From Vandiemenella viatica (lineage: Eukaryota; Arthropoda; Insecta; Orthoptera; Morabidae), in contig CM061914.1 of the NCBI GenBank assembly GCA_031002005.1, positions 15,982,148-16,046,147 on the forward strand: a DNA stretch of 64,000 nt, in the 5' to 3' direction. Under the pieces are notes generated by a model. The model was not told the DNA's origin. It ran no database searches and saw nothing but the letters and a program-made list of their open reading frames with translations. A program made the translations under genes and the position numbers. Positions within the stretch are counted from its first letter, which is position 1. Each line of letters opens with the position of its first letter. Shown piece by piece: positions 32,562-43,618 of this stretch.

Positions 32562-32925
32562 AAAGAAAAGTATTGAGTAATCACGATTTTGTACTGAAAT
32601 GCAGTCTAATATTCACAATTTCCTCCATTTTTCTATAAAATGATCTTAAAATAGTAATTATTCGCAATTCCATCGATTTTGTTAAAAGTATTGATTAATC
32701 AGGATTGTGTACTGAAATGCAGTCTAATATTCGCATTTTTTTCCTCCGGTTTACTATACAATGGTCTTAAAATAGTAATTATTCACAATTTCATCGATTT
32801 TGTTAAAAGTAATGATTAATCACTATTTTTAACTGAATTGCGGACTATTAATTTTTTCTCCGTTTTTCTATTCAGTGGTCTTAAAATAATAATTATTCGC
32901 AAATTCATAGTAAGTATTAAAATAA
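32562..32925. repeat. ~121-bp tandem repeat, three copies
   Basis: AAAAGTATTGAGTAATCACG at about 32566, AAAAGTATTGATTAATCAGG at about 32684 and AAAAGTAATGATTAATCACT at about 32804 begin three units. They share ACTGAAATGCAGTCTAATAT and TTAAAATAGTAATTATTC. The third is the most diverged and ends near 32925. Confidence 0.85.
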
Positions 32926-33067
32926 TTAGCATATTTTCGTAAAGTGTGGTAAATGGTTCAATACTCCGTTGGTTTAGTAAAGCGGGAAGTAATTCTGCGA
33001 GTTGACGAAGGGAAATTGTGAAACCTGGTGGCGGCAAATTCAGGTCTACTCTTCCGAAAGACACCAC

Positions 33068-33312
33068 AAGGTTTAACGTCCCCATCCAAGGTAGTTTACT
33101 AGAATTCGGTGAGTTTAGTTTGGCGCAATATGTGGACACATTGAACGAGAAGGAATTCGGCCATTGCCTTTTGAAGGAAGCATCCCCGGCATTCACCTGG
33201 AGTCATTTCGGGAAACCATGGAAAAACTCGAGAGATACCGCCAGGTTTGACGTCCCGATCCTAGGTAGTTTACTAGAACTTGTTAAGTTTTAGTTTTGCA
33301 TGTTATGTGAAC
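33068..33312. repeat. headless SINE body between two ~65-bp imperfect direct repeats
   Basis: AAGGTTTAACGTCCCCATCC...GGTAGTTTACTAGAATTCGG (33068-33135) recurs as CAGGTTTGACGTCCCGATCC...GGTAGTTTACTAGAACTTGT (about 33242-33312). Between them, antisense, is SINE body (GAAGGAATTCGGCCATTGCC ... GGGAAACCATGGAAAA) without box B. The flanking repeats are far longer than a target duplication. Confidence 0.7.
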
Positions 33313-33441
33313 ATATAACAGTAATAATTAATCGCATCGCTTTATTATTCTGGATACCGCTGAAGGGTTCGGCCGCCAATAGACAGAGTATCGATTTTCT
33401 ATACGTGCGGAGTTTGTTATAAATCCCCATATAGCGACTCC

Positions 33442-34146
33442 GAATTTAGCGAAAATATTCAATATAATAATAACCAAGCAGACAAAGGAAACACGGCCTT
33501 TTTACTGGACAAGGAACGATATTTGAAGAAAACTGAAGATATCATACAAACACACAAGATTACTCAGTTTAAATCAGATCCTACAACCAGATTCCAAACA
33601 GGACTAAAGAAAATACTTAAAAACATCATATTCTTTCTCACTGATAAACAAACACAACATATTACACAAACTAATCCACCTGCACCCACATTCAGGAGTG
33701 AGCCAAAACTCCACAAGCCAAATATTCCAGATAGACCAATAGTCAATTTCAAAAAAGCTCCAACATATTACTTAGTTAAACATGCCAACAGATACCTCGT
33801 GCAACATTACATATTAAATGAAAACCGAAGCATACAGAAAACAACACAGCTCATTGAAAAGATAAAAGACACACACATCCCTGACACTGCAATTCTGGTA
33901 TCATTTGACATTCAGAACATGTATACAAATATGCCCACAACCCCAACAATTAAATAATACATATGAACTTACAAATATATAACAAAGTACCAAAAACACA
34001 CATTAAGCATACTAGACCTGATAATACCACAGAATTATTTCAACTTCACCAACAATTACTACTTACAGCAAGGAGGACTCCCCATCGGATCACCAATATC
34101 AGGAACACTAGCCAATATCTCCATCAACTTCATTGAAGGAGAAATA
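33442..34146 (+). pseudogene. Penelope-like element reverse transcriptase, partial
   Basis: The plus frame reads QADKGNTAFLLDKERYLKKT, FRSEPKLHKPNIPDRPIVNF, APTYYLVKHANRYLVQHYIL, then ILVSFDIQNMYTNMPTT (motif A with Asp). A stop at 33957 and a frame change are followed by YYLQQGGLPIGSPISGTLAN (motif B). Sequence ends at 34146 before the YADD box, where a SINE begins. The LHKP and VSFDIQNMYTN motifs are diagnostic of Penelope-like RTs, which resemble telomerase. It may be the front half of the family represented at 23691-24780. Confidence 0.88.
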
Positions 34147-34357
34147 TTTATTGTTGAGGTCATTAGAGGCGGGATGGGACTGGAGACTTTGAACGAGAAG
34201 GAATTCGGCCATGGCCTTTTGAAGGAAACATACCGGCATTCACCTGGAGTGATTTCAGGAAACCATGGAAAACCTAAATCTGGATGCTCGGATTGAGATT
34301 CGAACCGGCGTCCTCCCGAATGCGATGCCAGAACGCTAACCGTTCACCCACCACTCT
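34147..34357 (-). mobile_element. SINE subfamily B, antisense
   Basis: Reads GAACGAGAAGGAATTCGGCC, ATGGAAAACCTAAATCTGGA and GAGATTCGAACCGGCGTCCT (box B complement), ending in CCACTCTCGGT. The 5' side (TTGAGGTCATTAGAGGCGGG) is the complement of the subfamily B tail. It abuts and probably truncates the Penelope RT. Confidence 0.75.
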
Positions 34358-34427
34358 CGGTGTGCTCGATTACACATACGTGTTTAGTTGTGGAAATATT
34401 TGTATTCTCATTTACTTTTGTTAGTTC

Positions 34428-34650
34428 ATGAAGCTTAGATCCCGAGTTATTTTAATGGAAAACATAACGGTAAGTTCGGGAAGTAGTGAGATCATGAATG
34501 AATCGAACTCGGAGGCAATGCATCAGCGTACTATGGCGGAAACTGAGAAGACTGCAAATATTTATTTAGCTTCTGATCCGGGATACAGCTCGCAGTCCAC
34601 CACAAACATAAGTGAGACAGAAATGGATAATTTCCTAAATGTCTCTGAAG
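34428..34650 (+). other. open frame running into the assembly gap
   Basis: ATG 34428 opens a frame of 74 codons: MKLRSRVILMENITVSSGSS, then a Ser/Thr/Glu-rich stretch (DPGYSSQSTTNISETEMDNF). It is cut by the N run. The composition is acidic and Ser/Thr-rich; no domain is recognised. It could be the N-terminus of a real gene or transposase. After the gap the same frame gives only a few codons before a stop. Confidence 0.3.
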
Positions 34651-35650
34651 NNNNNNNNNNNNNNNNNNNNNNNNNNNNNNNNNNNNNNNNNNNNNNNNNN
34701 NNNNNNNNNNNNNNNNNNNNNNNNNNNNNNNNNNNNNNNNNNNNNNNNNNNNNNNNNNNNNNNNNNNNNNNNNNNNNNNNNNNNNNNNNNNNNNNNNNNN
34801 NNNNNNNNNNNNNNNNNNNNNNNNNNNNNNNNNNNNNNNNNNNNNNNNNNNNNNNNNNNNNNNNNNNNNNNNNNNNNNNNNNNNNNNNNNNNNNNNNNNN
34901 NNNNNNNNNNNNNNNNNNNNNNNNNNNNNNNNNNNNNNNNNNNNNNNNNNNNNNNNNNNNNNNNNNNNNNNNNNNNNNNNNNNNNNNNNNNNNNNNNNNN
35001 NNNNNNNNNNNNNNNNNNNNNNNNNNNNNNNNNNNNNNNNNNNNNNNNNNNNNNNNNNNNNNNNNNNNNNNNNNNNNNNNNNNNNNNNNNNNNNNNNNNN
35101 NNNNNNNNNNNNNNNNNNNNNNNNNNNNNNNNNNNNNNNNNNNNNNNNNNNNNNNNNNNNNNNNNNNNNNNNNNNNNNNNNNNNNNNNNNNNNNNNNNNN
35201 NNNNNNNNNNNNNNNNNNNNNNNNNNNNNNNNNNNNNNNNNNNNNNNNNNNNNNNNNNNNNNNNNNNNNNNNNNNNNNNNNNNNNNNNNNNNNNNNNNNN
35301 NNNNNNNNNNNNNNNNNNNNNNNNNNNNNNNNNNNNNNNNNNNNNNNNNNNNNNNNNNNNNNNNNNNNNNNNNNNNNNNNNNNNNNNNNNNNNNNNNNNN
35401 NNNNNNNNNNNNNNNNNNNNNNNNNNNNNNNNNNNNNNNNNNNNNNNNNNNNNNNNNNNNNNNNNNNNNNNNNNNNNNNNNNNNNNNNNNNNNNNNNNNN
35501 NNNNNNNNNNNNNNNNNNNNNNNNNNNNNNNNNNNNNNNNNNNNNNNNNNNNNNNNNNNNNNNNNNNNNNNNNNNNNNNNNNNNNNNNNNNNNNNNNNNN
35601 NNNNNNNNNNNNNNNNNNNNNNNNNNNNNNNNNNNNNNNNNNNNNNNNNN
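34651..35650. other. assembly gap, 1,000 N
   Basis: Exactly 1,000 N, which suggests a scaffold gap of nominal rather than measured length. Frames drawn through it are meaningless. Confidence 1.
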
Positions 35651-36327
35651 CAATAATTGTTACTTGTTGCATGTACCCACATTAAACAAATAATGTAATT
35701 GTGATGTTATCCTAACACTACAAGACTTATCTCAAGAAAACCTAAAAGAAAAATGTCTCAACCCAGTTACTCGAACTTGGCACAGTGAAGACTCAATTCA
35801 AGAAAATCCTAACTAAATTCGACCTAAGCAGGTTTCTATTCGTGAAACGCTGTCATTAAAATAAAATGTTGAACTATTATTCACGATTTTTATTTAACCG
35901 GCTCCAGTTCTTATATAAGTAGGAAAGAATTACATTTAAGGTATAACAAATATGGAGCGGTCTGGCAGCTCAAATGTGATTAGTGGGGGAAAAAAGTGGT
36001 TTCTGCGCTAGCTCTCAAAAAATTCTGGCTACGATCCCGTGTTCAAATCCCGGTGGGGGCAAGATTTTTAAGATTTGTATTTGATCATATGAACTACGAT
36101 GGGCCGTTCTGTGGTTCGGATACTACTTTTAACTGTAGGTCCTAGAGGAAAGGAACTAGCCGTTCTAACTCTGATACAAACGGCTTAATATGCCTCGATC
36201 TAGAGGATTCAAACAACCTTCAGGTTAGGTTTTTATACTGTCTATATATTTAATCAATCCATACTAATACTATTATCTGAGCAGCTCCTGTAAACAGCTA
36301 AAATTAAATTCTCACAAACTTCTCTAA
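35651..36327. other. no gene; one tRNA-like box B
   Basis: AT-rich. CGATCCCGTGTTCAAATCCC at about 36031-36050 is a good box B with weak upstream pairing (GGTCTGGCAGCTCAAATGTG at about 35958), probably an old SINE head. No intact cloverleaf could be drawn. Confidence 0.4.
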
Positions 36328-36521
36328 AGGGGCATCCATAAATTACGTGAAGTGTTTTTCCGGATTTCCATACACCCCCCCCCCCCCCCGGTGAGATCTG
36401 GTCCGTGAGAACCCCCCTAGAAATCGCGCTCGAAACTTTTTGAGACCTTTTTTTAGGTCTCACACTTCAAAATTCCGTTACACCCCCACTATTTCACCTC
36501 ACGTAATTTATGGATACGCCC
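36328..36521. mobile_element. MITE with ~20-bp inverted repeats
   Basis: The left end, GGCATCCATAAATTACGTGA, and the right end, TCACGTAATTTATGGATACG, are inverted. TAA flanks both sides (36325-36327 and 36522-36524), which would suit a PIF/Harbinger-type 3-bp duplication. The interior has a C-run and an inner palindrome, GAGACCTTTTTTTAGGTCTC. A related interior is found at about 43358-43440. Confidence 0.75.
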
Positions 36522-36524
36522 TAA

Positions 36525-38219
36525 ATGAATTCTTGCATACTGAACAGAAATCGAAAGATGCCGAGCGAAGATCGGTCACCCAGGTACTACTTTTTTAAAT
36601 CTAAGAGTGATGATTCATCTCATCCTTCCCTCTGCAAGTTCTGCAACTATACAAATAGACCAAGATGATGAATAAGAAATGCCGGTTGAAGAATTTGGTG
36701 TATATTTTTAATACAATGTTATGCTAAATTTAATGAAAATACTAATTATTAAAATATTTTTATATTACTTACCTTACCATTTTCCTTTATTTTATTTAGC
36801 GAACTCTAGCGAATTTTTTAGTTCTAAATATACCGTAATTTAGTGAGTTTTGAGGCCAGGTGTACCGACTTTTGTTTTCCTATGGTGACATCACTGCTGA
36901 GGGGTCAGCCCGACCGAAATGGAAGTCTCACCCTGAGAGGTCAGCTCAACAGAAATGGAAGTTTCATCCTTAGTAACAATGGCATAATGGATTTTATCAT
37001 CTTACCCGGTAAGCATTTCGACTGCGAGAAATTAAATTTACTTAACTGTAAGTAATTAACTGAAATCTTAGCAATTATGATTATGGAATATTATATTGTC
37101 AACGGGAATGAGAAAGTATGTAAAATTTCAAGTCAATCAGACAATAGGAAGTTATGAATAATCGATTTCAAGCTTTTTAACATACAACAGAAGTAAAACC
37201 TATACAAGCGTGGTAAAGAGAGTAAGGCTGATACATCATCTTACCTATCTGATCGCTGTATAACAAAGTACCTACCATTATTGCCAAAAACATTTACTCT
37301 TACTCTTCTCAAAATAGAACTCTCAAAAAGGTGAAATCTATATGAGGACCACCTTTCTTTCTCGCTCTGTTTTTCCCATCCTGTCAGTTTCCACAAAACC
37401 TGGAATAATCTGCAAGGCTATCGTCATCAGAGTTCCAAAGAGGCCATAATCTGCTCCGTCTGCAAGATTCATAAAAATAATGAGACGTGTAGGACCGAGA
37501 CTTTGTAGAGAGCTTGAAGGACAATCCCTGTGAATCGCTGATTTTCTGCAATAATGTATCGCCTTTAAGTGAAAGCCTCGCTACCTGAAATGAGACACTG
37601 AGCAAGAGCCTCTAGCTACATGCATTCACAAAATGGCTAACACCCTTTTCTCTTACAGTATAAATTACCTCTTCCAGCAAGTTAACGAGGATTACGACCA
37701 CTGTTTTCAGCAACATAGAGCGCCTGAAAGTTAGACTTTTCATAACTACCACAATGGTCAAAAATTAGTGAGTCATGGAGGCTTCAAAGACTTAACGTTA
37801 TTCTCTTGGCACAAAGAAAATCAACAATGAGCTTTTGTGGCATAAAAATACAATCGCGGGGCTGTAACTTCACTGGAGAAGGCATCTGGATACTTTTGGA
37901 TGAATTAAAATACAGTATCAATGATGTCAGTGCACAGAGAACATTCATAAAATTATAACTTGCCAACTCTTTAATCAATTTACGATTGTATAGCACATTG
38001 ACATTATTAAATATACCATTTTGAAACTGGGTTCACCCTTTATTAAACATACCTACTTATTTGTGCCGGGGAACTTTCGTAACTACCATACACTATAACA
38101 GGCTGCTACTCGTTTTATAACAACGAATACAGAGATTGCAGTATATCTCATTTTATTCTCCAACATTAATTACACCACCGTTCTAACTACATAAATTGTA
38201 GAGTAAATACAGGTACATA
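36525..38219. other. no recognised gene; small tandem duplication
   Basis: A 36-bp unit is doubled at about 36898-36970 (GAGGGGTCAGCCCGACCGAA / GAGAGGTCAGCTCAACAGAA). Frames 37384-37605 and 37784-37996 (minus) lack motifs. Otherwise AT-rich. Confidence 0.45.
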
Positions 38220-39074
38220 CACTGCCGGATCTAAGGGGGGGGGGGCGGGGAGAAAACCGGGGCTCTTGCCCCGGGCGACAACATCAGGGGGGCGCCAAAA
38301 TCAGGTGTTGGTGGCATCTTTTTATAAGCGCCAGGGCGAAATATTCATGTGCTGCCGACCCTTTTTTTTTTTAGGTAAAGCGCAGTGGTACACTGACCGC
38401 GGCGGCAACTTGAAAGGACGGAAAATTCATTGTTCTGTGACAGAGCGGCCTTAAAACAAAGCTCTGTTCACAGAATGGAATTCGTTCCGTCATTGTTAGC
38501 GGGAACTCCCGATATTCTTGGATTTATAAATTTTGCCACCTGATGTTCGCATTCTTAAAGCTGTGTTCGAGTGATTAGCCCAGTTTTTTTATATTATTAT
38601 TATATTATTATTATCTACTTTTGTGCCGAACGAGTTTAAATATTATTACTGGAAACAAACCATTAACAGGTAAGGAAGAATCTATCGTTATCAAATATCT
38701 CAGCATTTTTCATCCTTTGTCAATCCGATGACCTGTAAAATGACAAAAAAATCTGATCATTAACTTATATGGACCTTATTTCTTACCTCTGTATATATGA
38801 TGAACCAAACCTATCAATTGTTATTAGCATATACCGCGATATACCGTCGTTTCTCAAGACATGATATACCTACATTAAAGCACTCATCAAACGTCGCTCT
38901 CCGAAAACGTATTTAGGGAATGGGCTGTTAAGCAGCAATATCCTGAAAATACCAGATTTTTGATGGTAGTTGAAATATTAATTGTTTTTTAGAAAGTTTG
39001 GATTACTAGCTTATTCTCGCTTACAGTCTTATGCAGCACGAGACGATATCTCTTTTTTTTTTTTTTTTTTTAGT

Positions 39075-40376
39075 CTATTTGGACTTGTACAAAAACTTTA
39101 TTGCTTCTTCGTTGGATCCACTACACTGTGGCAAATAATGAAAAAATTAACAAAAACCAACTTAAAAGGTAGTAGCCAGACAACATGGTCGGCCAAACAC
39201 CTTGCTGTTACAGCTCTATTGAATAATTTACCTGAAGTTGTCAAAGCACTGGAGGAAATTGAAGAATCTTCTCTGGCTGCACAGTAAGTATGAACCCGCT
39301 ACATGATGTATTGGATTTTAAATTTATCCTCAAATTAACAATTTGGGCTAACCTTCTTCCAGAAATTAAGAGTAAACGTGGAAATACTTAAGGAGGACTT
39401 AATCCTTTCGCATTCTCTGTCACTAATGAAAGGGCTTATTAAGATATTGCAAGAAATGAGACTAAAGCCGATAGAATATTGGACCAAAGAAGCTACACCT
39501 GTAGCACAAAAATTGGGAATCGTTCTGATACTCAAAGTAAACGAATTTCCAAGCGAAAGCGGCAACACGACGAAATCTGCGAGGACGAATCAAGAGCATT
39601 AGATGCCACACAGCTGTTTTCCAAAGACATAAAAGTTGACTTTGACAGTATTTTAACAGAAATAGGAGTAAGGGTAGAAAGTGTAATAAAACTAAATGAA
39701 AACTTTGCCTTCCTTGGTGGTCACACGTTAGTTAATATGTCCACAAAAGATCTCCAAAAAAATGGAGCCGTTCTAGCGAGCAGATACTCCAAGGACTTAA
39801 ACGCAATTGATTTCTACCAAGAACTTGCCGTGTTTAAACAACAAGATCAATTTTTAATTGGAATCGATGAAACAACTAGTCCATTCAAATTGTTGCAACA
39901 CATGTGTAAAGATGACTTACAGGAAGCCTTTCCTAATATTTGTATAGCTCTGAGAATATACTGTTCGTTACCAAAGACGTCCGCAAACTGCGAGCAGATT
40001 TTTAGTAAACTAAAAAATCTACCTGCGATCAACAATGGGCCAGGAATATTTCTAGCCACGCGCAGGGCCGGCGCTAGGATTTTGGGGTAGCATCTTAACC
40101 AGTTGGGGGCCCGGGTCCTCCCTCAGTCCAACTCGGCGACCCTTTTTTTTTTTTAGCTCTACAACTTGTCGAACGGAGGGCCCCCACAGCCGGTGGTCGG
40201 GCCTCCCATCAGCCGGGCGGACCCCGGTACATTTGACCCGCTTACCCCCCCCCCCCTAACGCCGACCCTGGCCACGCGATATTATTAATCGAAAATAGAA
40301 AAGTTTATGAGACGAATTTTGATGAAGTTATAGACTCTTTCGCGGAAATGAAAGCACGACGAGTGAAGTTGTAGGA
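39075..40376 (+). pseudogene. hAT transposase (ZMYM1-like), C-terminal part, broken
   Basis: Frame 38982-39287 gives LFGLVQKLYCFFVGSTTLWQ, then TWSAKHLAVTALLNNLPEVV. Later frames give MRLKPIEYWTKEATPV (39378-39602) and, from 39479, RISKRKRQHDEICEDES and the dimerisation block ICIALRIYCSLPKTSANCEQ, IFSKLKN. After the MITE the tail continues INRK...FDEVIDSFAEMKARRVKL to a stop at about 40374. This is the C-terminal half of hAT transposases usually annotated zinc finger MYM-type protein 1-like. Several frameshifts and stops are present. The N-terminal half (finger, first catalytic Asp) is not visible, so the element is probably internally deleted. Confidence 0.85.
40063..40270. mobile_element. 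208-bp hAT-type MITE inside hAT transposon 2
   Basis: Ends are CAGGGCCGGCGCTAGG and, inward from the right, CAGGGTCGGCGTTAGG. Perfect 8-bp duplications GCCACGCG lie at 40055-40062 and 40271-40278. The interior is GC-rich with C- and T-runs. Removing it restores the transposase frame context, so the transposon was there first. Confidence 0.93.
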
Positions 40377-40849
40377 ACATTTAGTGCAAATTTTGCTAGG
40401 GCCTAAGGACTGCAATTGTGAGTACAGTCTGGCTCGTGCGTTACGTATTCTGATTGTGTGTATTATATATAATGCAAGCAGTAAAAGAACTCATTTCCTA
40501 TTATGTCTTTTGTCTTTTTTATCACGTTAGTTTAATAGTACCCAACTGAGTGTGGTGTTTTCTTTAGGGGGGGGGGGGGGCGCCAGCGTGGAAGTTTTTG
40601 CCCCGGTCCGAAAAAATTCTAGATCCGCCACTGGGCACATATAACTTTCACGCAGAAGACAAAGAGAAGGAATACTTCCCAGCTTCAGTATGTTCTAGGA
40701 TCTACTTCAGTCAGTAACATCACAGCAAATAGACTACTGTCAACAAAAAATCAGAGGCTGCCTACAGATTATTCACTATCACCAGAAGCTAGCTTTATAA
40801 ACTCAGCAACAGAGCTAGCCAACAAAAGACACGACACTTTTCTCTTCCT

Positions 40850-41056
40850 GTAATACAAAAGATTTTCTTTTTTAGGTAAGGGTGTCAGGGATTGGAATGA
40901 GTTACCAAGGGGAATGATGAATAACTTACCGAAAACGTTAAAAGAATTTAAAGTTAAAATTTGTAGAGGGCAAATGTAGGTGGATGCAGGATAGGGGGAA
41001 GTTGGGTGTGTAGGGAAATTGCCACCGGAGCGTGTGCTCCATTGCAATTAAATTAA
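40850..41056 (+). pseudogene. CR1-like LINE 3' end
   Basis: The plus frame reads VRDWNELPRGMMNNLPKTLK, EFKVKICRGQM and a stop, the typical last codons of CR1/L2-group ORFs. A 3' tail follows: GCCACCGGAGCGTGTGCTCC, ATTGCAATTAAATTAA. The same tail occurs at 7405-7465. It is a short 5'-truncated copy just outside hAT transposon 2. Confidence 0.8.
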
Positions 41057-41748
41057 GTGGTATTTGCTAATCTGCAGCTGGAAAATCTGCAGTGACCCAG
41101 CAGATCTCTTACCTAATCTCAATACTTACAGCAACAGTTTCGAACCGTGTGGAGGATCTGCTGGAACCTAATCATTGAACAATAATCATTGAAACTTTAA
41201 CTCTCCCATCTTGGCACTAGTTGTGGCTGGATGTTGAGCCAATTTTTGAAATTCTTTAAAATTTCACTTCTTCACCGCCGTGACATCTAACAGGATATTT
41301 AAGCCTTATCCTCCTTGTATGGCATCATTAAGCTGTATATTATACGTAGCTACAGGAATTCATTATGATGAAAGATGACCCAACACTGATGTGGAACTTA
41401 TAACTTATTTCCAATTGCAAGAGATGCAGGTAATTCCAAATTTTTCAACAATGATGAAGGCTTTTAAGTTTGTGGATACATCGACATCTAATATACAGTG
41501 TTCAATAGTTTACATTATAGTAGTGTCCTTCCAGAATACTTCAAATTACTTACCATGGAGTACCACAGCGTGAGATGGTGTAAAAATATAGACATTACAT
41601 TTCCATGGCACAAAAACTTCCAGTCACAAGTTACACTTGTCCTCCTCCTATTAGTTCATCTTCAAATTGCAGAAGACCATTAGGACATATCAGGAGTGGG
41701 TAATGGCAAAAAATGTGTGCACTACACAACTTAATATGCTGCTAAATA
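41057..41748. other. no recognised gene
   Basis: AT-rich; small frames only (41391-41573, 41498-41683), with no motifs. Confidence 0.4.
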
Positions 41749-42906
41749 CGGGGTGTTTCAAAATGAATATCGGAGTTTTGAGGCTTTGCAGAGTTTTTAT
41801 TATTTGACTTGCAATTATAAATGAAACATCAAATGAAAGAGAAGTCAAACATTTTCATTGGATGCATGCACATGCAGTGTTTCCTCTATCTTTTGTAGTA
41901 GAAATCGCTAGTAGTAAAGATGGAGACTGCTGAATAGAAAGCTTTTTGTGTTTTACAATTTGCAAGGTGTGAATCTGTATTCCGTAGTTACAGTTCAACA
42001 TGCAATCCGTGTTCAGTTCCATTGCAATCTTCTAAGTTATAATAACATCCATAGATGGTATCATCAGTTTGAAGACACCAGCTGTCTTTGTAAAGGGAAG
42101 GGTATTGGATGACCAATGACCATACCCAACTGAAGGATGTGTTGATTGAGTCAGAAATTCTTTTGGGCATAGCTTGAAGAGATCTGTTAGTACAACTAGT
42201 CATGAATTAGTATTTCCAGTGACGTATGTGCGGAGAGTTTTAAGGAAACGCTTACATCTATGTCCTTATTGTTTACAGCTGTTACACACTTTAAAGCTGA
42301 CGGAATATCATTTACGTGTCAAACAAAACATTGCTGCATAACATTGAAGATTTTCTTGATTGTGTCATTTTCAGTGACGAATCATCATTTTACATAAGTG
42401 GAAATGTGAACACTCATAATACGCACATCTCAATGTCAGAAAATACTCACAAGGTGGTACAGTTGCAATGAGACTCCTCAAAATTGAATGTTCTACTGTA
42501 TGTGATTTATTAAATAATGTTGTACCCATGCACTTGATTGTTTGCCAAGGGCTTGTTTTGCATGGCCTCCACATTCGACCAATCTGATACCATGGTAGTT
42601 TTATCTTCGGGGTTCATAAAGGATCATGTATAAGCAACTCCACAACCAGCTGAGCTGCCTGACTTAAGAAACAGGATTGAATCAACTGTTGCAGCAATTA
42701 CTCCAGACACACTGATCAAGGTGTGGGAAAAACACACCTATCGACTGGATGTGTGCCGTGTGATGAATGGTGCTCACACTAAACAATTTTTCATAAAAAC
42801 ACTTTTTGATTTGCTCTTTCATTTGATTTATCATTTTTTATTGCAAGTGAAATAATAAAAAATCTGCAAAGCCTCAAAACCCCAATATTAATTTTGAAAT
42901 GCCCTT
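41749..42906 (+). mobile_element. decayed TIR transposon of the Tc1/mariner type
   Basis: The left end begins CGGGGTGTTTCAAAATGAAT and includes GTTTTGAGGCTTTGCAGA. The right end, inward, begins AAAGGGCATTTCAAAATTAA and also contains GTTTTGAGGCTTTGCAGA, so the inverted repeats extend about 70 bp. TA flanks both sides (41747-41748, 42907-42908). The plus-strand interior is a ruined transposase: CVLQFARCESVF, DTSCLCKGKGIG (HTH region), FSVTNHHF...GNVNTHN, and near the end YRLDVCRVMNGAHTKQF. No frame exceeds about 70 codons. Confidence 0.8.
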
Positions 42907-43247
42907 TAGTACAATTCTTCTTATTCTTATGGTCAACTATATGTACATCAACATTGCACTTCTTAGATATTCATCCTAGAGTTGGCACATTTTCTTTTCA
43001 TGTTATTAAGCTTGTCTTGAACTATTAATCACAATAGTTGTTTGACCATCATTTCACAACATTTCTCCCATGACTGAGTGACAAAGTCTACACCATGACA
43101 TCAAATTCCCATACCAGCATCTGTGAGACTATTCAGGCTCCATGATAGGGATGCTCCATATGTTCATGCTTATTGGTTCGTCATGTCACACCTGCCATCA
43201 TTTGTGGTGAGCGATGGGTTTACTTTCTATGTGGTTCCTTATTTGCA
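42907..43247. other. no recognised gene
   Basis: AT-rich single-copy-looking sequence with no motif seen. Confidence 0.4.
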
Positions 43248-43255
43248 TTGCTTAA

Positions 43256-43610
43256 TAGAGGTGGGCAAAGTGACTCACTAAAAATAGCGGTGTTAATTTG
43301 ATCAATCCACGAAAAGAACTAGTTCTTTTGAATGGCGGTTCACTAGCTCAGTTTTATTTGAGACCTTTCTTTTTAGGTCTCACCCCTCAGAATCCAGTTA
43401 CACCCACACTTTTCGATGAAATACCCCCCTTAAATCGACTTTGATGCAATTAGTAGACTTTTTTTTTTTAGCTCTACAGTCCACAAAACCCCGACTTATG
43501 ACCGACTCACCTAGAAGAACTACCGTTCACTTTTAGTGAGCGACTGCTCACTCGCTCTTTTAAAAGAATTGCTCTAAAGAACTGATTCACTCACCAACGA
43601 CCCATCTCTA
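43256..43610. mobile_element. 355-bp hAT-type MITE
   Basis: The left end, TAGAGGTGGGCAAAGTGACT, and the right end, inward, TAGAGATGGGTCGTTGGTGA, form terminal repeats with inner palindromic GTGAACGG/GAACTGATTCACTC-like blocks. A perfect 8-bp duplication, TTGCTTAA, lies at 43248-43255 and 43611-43618. An inner segment (about 43358-43440, GAGACCTTTCTTTTTAGGTC) resembles the interior of the MITE at 36328-36521, so the two share a module. Confidence 0.9.
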
Positions 43611-43618
43611 TTGCTTAA

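Larger units (their letters stand above)
38220..40633 (+). mobile_element. hAT DNA transposon 2
   Basis: The left end is CACTGCCGGATCTAAG and the right end, inward, CAGTGGCGGATCTAGA. The flanking 8-mers are GGTACATA (38212-38219) and GGCACATA (40634-40641), a 7/8 match. A G-run follows each terminal repeat. It encodes a decayed transposase (39075-40376) and carries a younger MITE. Total 2,414 bp including the 216-bp MITE plus duplication. Confidence 0.88.

Noticed and set aside
34531..35693. Several long frames spanning 34.6-35.7 kb
   Set aside because: They are translations through 1,000 N and carry no information.
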